DNA of 64,000 bases from positions 268,790 to 332,789 of the forward strand of contig DATGJP010000064.1 of the NCBI GenBank assembly GCA_035295125.1, given 5' to 3'. Below the pieces are notes generated by a model. That model saw only the letters and a list, made by a program, of their open reading frames with translations. It did not search any database and had not been told where the DNA came from. Within the stretch, counting starts at the first letter, position 1, and each line of letters opens with the position of its first letter. Below are positions 25,886 to 32,823 of this stretch, piece by piece. This DNA comes from JAICMB01 sp035295125. Lineage in GTDB: Bacteria; Acidobacteriota; Terriglobia; Bryobacterales; Bryobacteraceae. The translations under genes were made by a program, and so were the position numbers.

Positions 25886-26776
25886 ATGGCCGAGGTGTAC
25901 CTCGACAGGCGCCGTGCTGCGCTCCGTCGGACTCAGAATCCCGACGGTGGTTGGGGCTATTTCCCGGGAAAGACGTCGTGGCTGGAGCCCACCGCGTACG
26001 CTATGCTCGCCCTGGACGGCGACCCGGCGGCTCGCGAGGCGGCGGACCGCGCCTGGAAACTCGTGCAGTCGTGGCAGTTGCCGGACGGTAGCTGGCGCGC
26101 CGGAGCGACGGTCGAAGACGGAACCTGGGTAACTGCCCTCGCGGTCACGCTTTGCTCTGTCCGTCGAGATTACGGAACCCAGTTCGAGAAAGGCGCGAGC
26201 TATCTACTCGGGACCTGCGGCGCGGAAAACCGTCCGCTGGTCCGGTTTTTGCGGGCTCTGGGGCTTGGAGACAAAGAAGTCGACACCAGCCATCCAGGCT
26301 GGCCCTGGAGGGATGGGAATTCCTCCTGGCTGGAGCCTACCGCGCATGCGCTTGTTGCTTTGAAAAAGTCGGCCGCCCAGGTCCGAAGCCCGGTGCTCAA
26401 AACCCGAGTCGGCGAAGCCGAGCAGATGGTTCTGGTTCGCCGCTGCCGCGATGGCGGGTGGAATTACGGAGTCCGATCCGCGCTTCACGTGGACCTGCCT
26501 TCTTATCCCGAAACCACTGCCTTGGGGTTGCTCGCTTTACAGGGCACCACGGCCCCGATTGAGGAGTCAATCGCGTTAGGACGGCATCTGTGGTTGCGTC
26601 CGAAGTCACCGCTGGCGCACGCCTGGCTGACGATCGCGCTGCGGACATGGGGTGACGCACTGCCGGCGCCGGACGAGGCCGAAGAGCCGCCCAAGGACAT
26701 CATGTTGACCGCACTACAGGCCCTGGCGCACCCGAATGGGAATTTCCGGCTGCTCAAAACCGGGAGGCCGGCATGA
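25886..26776 (+). CDS. Prenyltransferase/squalene-oxidase repeat protein
   Basis: A 296-residue alpha/alpha-barrel protein built of QW-type repeats: 'RTQNPDGGWGYFPGKTSWLE', 'VQSWQLPDGSWRAGATVEDG', 'WPWRDGNSSWLEPTAHALVA' and 'LVRRCRDGGWNYGVRSALHV'. The DXDD acid motif of squalene-hopene cyclases is not visible, so cyclase activity is unlikely. It is more like the short repeat proteins annotated as prenyltransferase or squalene-oxidase repeat proteins, whose roles are mostly unknown. No signal peptide is visible at this start. Its stop overlaps the DUF362 start as ATGA, so the two are translationally coupled and probably work together. Confidence 0.85.
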   Translation: MAEVYLDRRRAALRRTQNPDGGWGYFPGKTSWLEPTAYAMLALDGDPAAREAADRAWKLVQSWQLPDGSWRAGATVEDGTWVTALAVTLCSVRRDYGTQFEKGASYLLGTCGAENRPLVRFLRALGLGDKEVDTSHPGWPWRDGNSSWLEPTAHALVALKKSAAQVRSPVLKTRVGEAEQMVLVRRCRDGGWNYGVRSALHVDLPSYPETTALGLLALQGTTAPIEESIALGRHLWLRPKSPLAHAWLTIALRTWGDALPAPDEAEEPPKDIMLTALQALAHPNGNFRLLKTGRPA

Positions 26777-27753
26777 ATCGCCGCGCGTTCCTCACGGTGA
26801 CAGGCACCGGCGCGACGGCGGGATTCGCCGGCATGAAGCTGACGCACAGGGATACGCCGCTTCCCGCGGGGCCCGCAGGCAACTCCGCGGTAGCCGTTCT
26901 AAGGGCAGACTCTTACACGAAAGACCTGGTTTCCCCCATTCTCGGAGGAATCCGGGCCTGCAGCCCGCAATTGGCCGATTACGTGAAGGGCCGCCGCGTT
27001 CTGCTGAAGCCCAACCTTGTGGAGTTTGACTCCAATACCGCCATCAATACCGATCCGCGGTTCGTCATGGCGGCCTATGAGGTGTTCCGCACGCTGGGTG
27101 CGGCTGAAGTAATGATTGCAGAGGGGCCGGGACACCGCCGCGACACTCTCGATCTTGCCGACCAGGCTCGCTATTTCGACAATGTGCCGGGGTTCGAGGG
27201 TCTTTTCACGGATTTGAACCGGGACGACGTGAGCCCGGTGACCAACTTCGCAGGCGAAGAGAGGATGTATTTCCCCAACACGGCCTTAGGAGCTGACCTG
27301 ATCGTTTCGCTCGCGAAAATGAAGACCCACCACTGGGCGGGCGCCACGCTAGCCATGAAAAACTTCTTCGGCCTCGTGCCGGGGAGCGTTTATGGCTGGC
27401 CTAAGAACAAGTTGCACTACATCGGGATTCCGCAATCGATAGTGGCGTTGAATCGCAGATTCCGGAAGACCTTCGCGCTTGTGGACGGAATCGTCGGAAT
27501 GGAAGGAAACGGCCCCATTCAAGGCAGGCCGAAGGCCTCGCACGTAATCGTGATGGGCCGAGACCTGGTCGCAGTGGACGCGACTTGCTGCCGCATTATG
27601 GGCATCGACCCGGCAAAAGTCGAGTACCTGAGGCTTGCCGCCGATATGGGTCATATAGGTACAGATCGTATTGAGCAGAGGGGAGAAACGGTCGCTAGCG
27701 TTCGGACCGATTTTGAGCTGTTGGAGTCGTTCCGGCAGCTTCGGCTGGTTTAA
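26773..27753 (+). CDS. DUF362 domain-containing protein with Tat signal
   Basis: A 326-residue protein whose start (MNRRAFLTVTGTGATAGFAG) is a Tat signal, so it is predicted to be exported folded. The DUF362 domain follows: 'RRVLLKPNLVEFDSN', 'AAEVMIAEGPGHRRDTLDLA', 'LIVSLAKMKTHHWAGATLAM', 'KNFFGLVPGSVYGWPKNKLH' and 'VDGIVGMEGNGPIQGRP'. This family is often fused to ferredoxin-type domains, but no Cys-rich iron-sulfur motif is present here. The gene overlaps its upstream partner by four bases. The function is unknown. Confidence 0.9.
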   Translation: MNRRAFLTVTGTGATAGFAGMKLTHRDTPLPAGPAGNSAVAVLRADSYTKDLVSPILGGIRACSPQLADYVKGRRVLLKPNLVEFDSNTAINTDPRFVMAAYEVFRTLGAAEVMIAEGPGHRRDTLDLADQARYFDNVPGFEGLFTDLNRDDVSPVTNFAGEERMYFPNTALGADLIVSLAKMKTHHWAGATLAMKNFFGLVPGSVYGWPKNKLHYIGIPQSIVALNRRFRKTFALVDGIVGMEGNGPIQGRPKASHVIVMGRDLVAVDATCCRIMGIDPAKVEYLRLAADMGHIGTDRIEQRGETVASVRTDFELLESFRQLRLV

Positions 27754-27940
27754 GCATGAGAACCTTAGACCTTAAAACCATTCATCCACGCGTACCACTG
27801 AAGGGCTTTGTCGGCCTCCAGTCTAGACCTTTTTGAGGACCTGACTAGGGACTTATTCTGATTTATCGGATTGTGGATGGATGATAACTTACTCTTAGCA
27901 ACGGAGACATCATAATCGGTTGCAAGGGAGAGGAGATACA

Positions 27941-28141
27941 ATGACACGGATCACGAATTTGGTTTGGAAGCTGAGAATTTGGAAGGATACGCGCGGACAG
28001 GACCTCATTGAGTACGCACTCATGGCGGGTTTTGTGGCCGTCGCCGCCGGCGCGATCATGCCGGGCGTAGCCACCAGCATCAGCACGATCTTCAGCAAGA
28101 TCGCCAGCACAATGACACAAGCCGCCAACCAGGGCAGCTAA
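27941..28141 (+). CDS. Flp-family type IVb pilin
   Basis: A 66-residue prepilin starting at 27941, with GGGAGAGGAG just upstream. A longer frame opens at 27920 but lacks a binding site. After a short basic leader it has the Flp cleavage site 'TRG|QDLIEYALM', cut after Gly19, with Glu and Tyr at +5 and +6 as in Flp pilins. The hydrophobic helix 'MAGFVAVAAGAIMPGVATSI' follows. It would be cut by a TadV/CpaA-type peptidase and assembled into a thin adhesive pilus. No Tad assembly genes adjoin it; other Tad-like genes lie at 35.7-38.7 kb. Two hairpins follow the stop. Confidence 0.9.
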   Translation: MTRITNLVWKLRIWKDTRGQDLIEYALMAGFVAVAAGAIMPGVATSISTIFSKIASTMTQAANQGS

Positions 28142-28151
28142 AACCCTCTGC

Positions 28152-28216
28152 CTGGTGGATGGGCGGCCTGGCGACCACCAGCCGGCCCATCCACCAGCAA
28201 AGGCCTTTCGGCCTGT
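28152..28216 (+). terminator. Double hairpin after the Flp pilin gene
   Basis: Just past the pilin stop is a 13-bp perfect stem (28152-28164 with 28185-28197). A short second hairpin, AGGCC tttc GGCCT followed by GTTTG, begins near 28201. Together they should stop transcription and protect the 3' end, which fits a highly expressed pilin. The region also separates it from the convergent gene ending at 28225. Confidence 0.7.
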
Positions 28217-28224
28217 TTGCAGAG

Positions 28225-29514
28225 TTAGTGACTTACCCCCACCTGCTGTTCCTCCAGTACCTTCCCCAACAAAGTCCCGCTTTCATCGAATTCCATCGCT
28301 TCCGCCGGGCCCACAATTTCCAGAATAGAGTTCTTACCAATTTCCGGGCGGAGATTTTCACTTAGTTTCAGAACGGCTAACTCCAGTGAGTTTCTAATCC
28401 ATCCGAAGCTAACTTGCGATAAGTCGGTCTTGCCTACCGTTGGCGCAATGCGCTCCAGGCATTCGCGATCCGAAGCGAAGTGGATCGGCGTGCGAATACA
28501 CGCCGGTGTCGAGGCGGTCAGCGAGTTAATGCGGGTGGGATGCCAGTCGATCTTCTGCAGCAAACGGTCGTTCACCACATCCGCCATACCGAGGCCGACG
28601 CCGTTGCCGTAGCTGTTACTGGTCAGATCGCGAATGTAGATGCGGTTAATGCGTGGCGTGTTCGGCCACGGATTGTACTCGCCGTTGACCCCTCGATTGA
28701 TCACCTTGGTATCCATTCCGGCCCCACTGACGTTCTTTCCGATCTCGTCCACGATCAGAATGTCGAGCTCCGGAACCGGGATCTTGCCCATCCAGCTCTT
28801 GACCAGGGCGAGCAACTCTTCTTCCCGGGTCTCCATCTGCTCGACAGGTACGGCGGTCAACTGCGCGGTGTCGTGATTGGCATCTTCGAGGATGGCCAGG
28901 CCTCCAAGAACCTTGCCGGATGCGAGCACCTGCCGCCCGACTGTGCGGATTACATGTTCCAGGCCGAGCTTGTAGGCGTAGGTGTGGTAACGTTGCGCGC
29001 CGGCAAACTTGCCGAGGCCAATCGCCATCATTTTGAACAGTCCGCTTTCGATCTTGCCGGCGAAATCGGTGTGCCACTTGACACGGCCTACCAGCATCAC
29101 GCCATCCGATTCGAAGGCGTTGCGATCCATGAATGCCTCGATGCCGTCGCTCGTCGAGCCGAGGGGGACGACGTCGAGAGCGCTGACCACCGGACAGCCC
29201 ATGGTCGCCTCGTGGATGCCATAGTGGGCGAGCACGTCCGCCTGGCCCTCCGCGCTCGCTGCCCCGTGGCTACCCATGGCCGGGAAAATGAAGGGATGGC
29301 AGCCTTGCGATTTCCAGAACTCGATCACAGATCGGACGATCGTGGAGATATTCGCGATGCCCCGGCTTCCGACTCCGATCGCGATGCGCGCTCCGGGTTT
29401 GACCCGCGAGGCGAATCCGGAAGCGGACAACTCGCTCCGGATTTGGCCGGGAATATCTGGGATTGCGCGGCTAGGAAAATTCTGACGCACCGTGAGTAGA
29501 CGGGGAAATTCCAT
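28225..29514 (-). CDS. LarA-like DUF2088 (lactate-racemase-type) domain protein
   Basis: A 429-residue cytoplasmic protein with the N-terminal Rossmann-like region of the LarA/DUF2088 family: 'GARIAIGVGSRGIANISTIV', 'HPFIFPAMGSHGAASAEGQ', 'LVGRVKWHTDFAGKIESGLF' and 'MMAIGLGKFAGAQRYHTYA'. LarA carries a nickel-pincer cofactor attached to a lysine; I cannot point to that lysine with certainty here. The family also includes non-racemase members with unknown roles. larB, larC and larE are not visible in the window. It is isolated on the minus strand. Confidence 0.75.
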   Translation of the reverse strand: MEFPRLLTVRQNFPSRAIPDIPGQIRSELSASGFASRVKPGARIAIGVGSRGIANISTIVRSVIEFWKSQGCHPFIFPAMGSHGAASAEGQADVLAHYGIHEATMGCPVVSALDVVPLGSTSDGIEAFMDRNAFESDGVMLVGRVKWHTDFAGKIESGLFKMMAIGLGKFAGAQRYHTYAYKLGLEHVIRTVGRQVLASGKVLGGLAILEDANHDTAQLTAVPVEQMETREEELLALVKSWMGKIPVPELDILIVDEIGKNVSGAGMDTKVINRGVNGEYNPWPNTPRINRIYIRDLTSNSYGNGVGLGMADVVNDRLLQKIDWHPTRINSLTASTPACIRTPIHFASDRECLERIAPTVGKTDLSQVSFGWIRNSLELAVLKLSENLRPEIGKNSILEIVGPAEAMEFDESGTLLGKVLEEQQVGVSH

Positions 29515-29585
29515 ATCCCCAGCATACTCGACGGTGGCGCAGAAGTAGTTCGGCTGCCTTTAGCCACGATGGTGCATGATGAATT

Positions 29586-29634
29586 CAAGGTGGCGCAGGC
29601 GGTTTCGCCTGCGCGTTCCCTGGCCTGCGCCACC
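29586..29634. repeat. Dispersed GGTGGCGCAGGCGGTTTCGCC repeat with 12-bp inverted arms
   Basis: The arm GGTGGCGCAGGC at 29589-29600 is perfectly complementary to GCCTGCGCCACC at 29623-29634, with an inner CAGGCG gttt CGCCTG palindrome. It sits 12 bases past the S9 peptidase stop (minus strand), so it could end that transcript. Near-identical copies lie at 25000 and, inverted, at 54888. Confidence 0.7.
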
Positions 29635-29645
29635 CTTGCACACCC

Positions 29646-32105
29646 TCAGTTTGTCGTGTTGGTCGACGGCGCGTTTTTCACATACTTGTCGAACCAGGCG
29701 AACTTCTCCCACAGGACGTGCTCGATGGTCTCCTTGCCTCGATAGCCGTGAGCCTCGAAGGGAAGAAACACCAGGCGCACCGTGCCTCCGTTCCCGCGAA
29801 TCGCCTCATACATGCGCTCGGACTGAATCGGGAATGTGCCGTCGTTGTCGTCGGCTTCCCCGTGGATCAGCAGGATCGGCGCCTTGATCTTGTTGGCGAA
29901 CATGAAAGGCGACATCTTGAGGTAGACATCGGGCGCTTCCCACAGCGTCCGGCGCTCGGTCTGGAAACCGAACGGCGTCAGGGTGCGGTTGTGCGCGCCG
30001 CTTTCGGCGATTCCGGCGCGGAACAGGTCGCAATGGGCCAGCAGGTTGGCGGTCATGAACGCCCCATAGCTATGGCCGCCGACGCCGACCCGCGACGGAT
30101 CGGTAACGCCCATCTCCGCCGCCTTGTCGATCGCGGCTTTCGAGTCGGCAATGATCTGATCGATGTAGGTGTTGTTCACCGTGTCCGGATCGGCGCCGAC
30201 GACCGGCATGGCCGTGTTCGCCAGAACAGCGTAACCGTCGAGTGCGAAGAAGAGTTCGGAATATCCGGTCATTTCCGTGAAGCGATTGGTCGAGCCGGTC
30301 ACCTGCCCGGCGGTGGCGGCGTCGTTGTACTCGTACGGGTAAGCCCAGATCACGGTCGGCAGGCGGGTCCCTTGCTTGTAATCGGGCGGCAGGTACAGTG
30401 TGAACGACAGGTCGACCCCGTCAGGCCGCTTGTACTTCACCAGTTCCTTCCTGACGCCGCGAATGGACGGCTGCGGATCAGGGAACTTGGTCAGCGCGGT
30501 AATGGAACCGGCAGCGGTCCGGATGAAGTAGTTCGGCGGCTCGGTGGGACTTTCGCGGCGCGTTAGGAACTTGTCGCCGTGGGCATCGAGGAGCCCTTCG
30601 ACCGTCTCGTAATGCGTGTCGTCACACTGGAACAGGCGCTCGCTCTTTTGGGTGGCGAGATTGAACCGCTCGAGGAAGGGATGGTCGCCTTTGGGTGAGG
30701 AGCCGAGGCCGGTGAGGAAGATGTTGTCACCATCCATCAGGAGGGCGCGCTGGCCGTTGGGCATCCGTTTCTCGAGAGGCGCGCCGGGATCGTTGTAGCG
30801 GTCCTGATTATTGCGGCTCCAGAGGACACGGGCATGCGGGTTGGGATCGTCGAGATATACCTCGAACGTGCGGACCCAGCGCTTGCGCCGGTCGAAGTCC
30901 TCGACGAATGCCAGGCCACCCTTCTCTCCCATCTGAATCCCCTGAAAGCGTTGTTCGGTCTTAAAGACTTCGGTCGGCTCGCCGGTAAATGGAGCTTTGA
31001 GGGCGAGAACATGGTCGCGAAAGGGGACGCTGTTCTTCAGATTGCCGCCATCGAGCGCCTCGGCCCAGATGAGGGTGGGAGGCTCGCTGGGACGCCATTC
31101 GACAGACCGCGGCCCTGTGATCACACCGTTGATCGGCACCTTGTCTTCGAGCGGAAGGCTGGCCACTTTGTGGACCACCTTGCCGGAGCGATCCCAAATT
31201 TCGATGTCTTTGGGGAACGACCGGACGGCATAAAGGTAAGAGAACGGCCGGTGAACAGTCGTCACGAGGAAGTATTTGCCGCCCGGAGATATGTGGACCG
31301 ATTCCAGGATTCCATGTTTACCGATAGGCGTGACCTTGCCGCTGGCGAGGTCAACGGTAGCCAGTTGCGCGGTAGCGTAATACTCGAAGAGATCCTCGTC
31401 ATGCGGATTCTGCAGCATGTCTTCATGCGTCACCACCGGAGTGGCGCCACCGAGGCTCTCCTGCACGGCCGGTCCGATCGGAACTGACGGCAACACGGGC
31501 GCGGCGCCGCGATTCGAACGCACGGTATAGACGAGGAGTGTCTTGCTGTCGGGCATCCACTGCACGTCGCCACCACCGCCGCCGCCGAACCGGCCACCAG
31601 GCCGGCCGGGGAAGACCGGGGGAGTCATCACAGCATTAATATGTACGCCTTCGACCTTGTGCGTCTTGCCGGTCGTATCGCCGATCCAAAGCTCAATCCC
31701 ATTTGCCGTGGAGTTGGTAAAGGCGAAGTGCGAACCATCGGGACTCCAGACCGGCATCGTCAGCTTGGGATCGGGCGGCAACTGAATCGCGATCTCGGTT
31801 CCCTCGGGCACTTTCCGCAAGACCAGTGAACTGTTGAAAACGGTGTTATGGAGGCCATTCGTTTTGGGATTAATGCGCAGGCCGGCCAGCCGCAACATGG
31901 GCTGCGACAACTCTGCGATGGGGGGATAGCGCACGGGTTGGCCCTGCACCGCGAATGTATGTGTGGGGCTCAACGACAGGGTCGGAGTGGCGGGGGAATT
32001 CAGAACATCCATCACGGCTTTCGACGGCTTTTGATAAGTCACCGCGCTGGAGCCGAATAGCGCGGTTGCGAGCAGCAAAAAGGAGATCTTTGTGGCTATT
32101 TTCAT
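29646..32105 (-). CDS. S9 family prolyl oligopeptidase-type exopeptidase, exported
   Basis: An 819-residue serine peptidase with a signal peptide (MKIATKISFLLLATALFGSS). The N-terminal two thirds form a WD-like beta-propeller (for example 'LTMPVWSPDGSHFAFTNSTA'). The C-terminal alpha/beta-hydrolase domain has 'GVGGHSYGAFMTANLL' with nucleophile Ser679, 'LLIHGEADDNDGTFP' with Asp752, and 'FEAHGYRGKE' with His786, a full triad. It probably degrades peptides in the periplasm. It is the only gene in its transcript, with a dispersed-repeat hairpin after the stop. Confidence 0.92.
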   Translation of the reverse strand: MKIATKISFLLLATALFGSSAVTYQKPSKAVMDVLNSPATPTLSLSPTHTFAVQGQPVRYPPIAELSQPMLRLAGLRINPKTNGLHNTVFNSSLVLRKVPEGTEIAIQLPPDPKLTMPVWSPDGSHFAFTNSTANGIELWIGDTTGKTHKVEGVHINAVMTPPVFPGRPGGRFGGGGGGDVQWMPDSKTLLVYTVRSNRGAAPVLPSVPIGPAVQESLGGATPVVTHEDMLQNPHDEDLFEYYATAQLATVDLASGKVTPIGKHGILESVHISPGGKYFLVTTVHRPFSYLYAVRSFPKDIEIWDRSGKVVHKVASLPLEDKVPINGVITGPRSVEWRPSEPPTLIWAEALDGGNLKNSVPFRDHVLALKAPFTGEPTEVFKTEQRFQGIQMGEKGGLAFVEDFDRRKRWVRTFEVYLDDPNPHARVLWSRNNQDRYNDPGAPLEKRMPNGQRALLMDGDNIFLTGLGSSPKGDHPFLERFNLATQKSERLFQCDDTHYETVEGLLDAHGDKFLTRRESPTEPPNYFIRTAAGSITALTKFPDPQPSIRGVRKELVKYKRPDGVDLSFTLYLPPDYKQGTRLPTVIWAYPYEYNDAATAGQVTGSTNRFTEMTGYSELFFALDGYAVLANTAMPVVGADPDTVNNTYIDQIIADSKAAIDKAAEMGVTDPSRVGVGGHSYGAFMTANLLAHCDLFRAGIAESGAHNRTLTPFGFQTERRTLWEAPDVYLKMSPFMFANKIKAPILLIHGEADDNDGTFPIQSERMYEAIRGNGGTVRLVFLPFEAHGYRGKETIEHVLWEKFAWFDKYVKNAPSTNTTN

Positions 32106-32204
32106 ACGATTAGGAATGATGGTATGGGAATGAAACTACAATGTCAATCCAGTGGCAACGGTAGGGACAACGAACCTGCGGAGGGGAAGTAGCTTTGAAG
32201 CGAA

Positions 32205-32230
32205 GAGGCCGGCCTTTTGAGACCGGCCTC
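32205..32230 (-). terminator. Hairpin terminator of the Lys/Ala-rich gene
   Basis: An 8-bp stem GAGGCCGG / CCGGCCTC with a 10-base loop lies 14 bases past the stop of the gene at 32244, in the minus direction. A short T-containing tail follows. Confidence 0.6.
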
Positions 32231-32243
32231 AAGCGGTAAGCGC

Positions 32244-32738
32244 TTATCGCTTCTTGGAAGTTTTCTTAGCGGCTTTTTTCGCTCCAGCTTTCTTAGCCGG
32301 AGCCTTTTTAGCAGGAGCCTTTTTTGCGGGTGCCTTCTTCGCCGGAGCCTTCTTGGCGGCTTTCTTAGCAGGAGCTTTCTTAGCGGCCTTCTTAGCAGCG
32401 CCTTTTTTCGCGGCAGCAGCCTTCTTCGCAGGAGCCTTTTTGGCAGGCGCTTTCGGAGCCGAAGCCTTTTTCGCGGCCTTCTTTGCGGGCGCGGCCTTGG
32501 AAGCCTTCTTGGCGGGCTTCTTAGGTGCCGGCGCCGCTTCGCCCTCGGATGCGCTCACAGGCGCGGGCGAGGCTTCAGGCTCTGCATGGTGAGCTGGCGC
32601 GGGGGCTTCCGCCTCCTCCTCGTCTTCTTCGTCGGCTGAATACGAGCCGACTTCGGACTGCATGTCTACATGCTCGTCTTCGTATTCAAAATCATCGAGT
32701 CCATCGTCACCAGCAGCAAAACGGTAGTTATCAAACAT
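32244..32738 (-). CDS. Histone H1-like Lys/Ala/Pro-rich protein with acidic N-terminus
   Basis: A 164-residue protein starting at 32738 (MFDNYRFAAGDDGLDDFEYE), with an AGGAG site close upstream. Residues 1-75 are strongly acidic (runs of Asp and Glu, EEDEEEAEAPAP). From about residue 75 the sequence changes to repeats of KKAPA and KKA, almost only Lys, Ala and Pro, as in eukaryotic-type histone H1 tails and bacterial Hc1/AlgP-like proteins. Such tails bind DNA non-specifically. The acidic half could mask or recruit partners. It lies just downstream of gyrA in the same direction, 85 bases away. Replication slippage of the KKAPA repeats may make the length vary between strains. Confidence 0.85.
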   Translation of the reverse strand: MFDNYRFAAGDDGLDDFEYEDEHVDMQSEVGSYSADEEDEEEAEAPAPAHHAEPEASPAPVSASEGEAAPAPKKPAKKASKAAPAKKAAKKASAPKAPAKKAPAKKAAAAKKGAAKKAAKKAPAKKAAKKAPAKKAPAKKAPAKKAPAKKAGAKKAAKKTSKKR

Positions 32739-32823
32739 TCTCCTAGTCTCCTGTAGGCATGAACCACACCCTAGCATAACTCGTTTTGCCGCGAAGGCAA
32801 TAGAAAAATGACCGTGCGATGGT

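Noticed and set aside
27765..27947. 60-residue minus-strand frame upstream of the Flp gene
   Set aside because: It has no ribosome binding site or recognisable sequence and lies over the likely Flp promoter.
31543..31785. Pro-rich plus-strand stretch in the S9 peptidase region
   Set aside because: It is the complement of a Gly-rich loop of the peptidase, not a separate gene or repeat.
32254..32592. Hydrophobic plus-strand frame (FLAGAF repeats) opposite the Lys/Ala-rich gene
   Set aside because: It is the reverse translation of KKAPA codons, and the minus frame has a ribosome binding site and a terminator.
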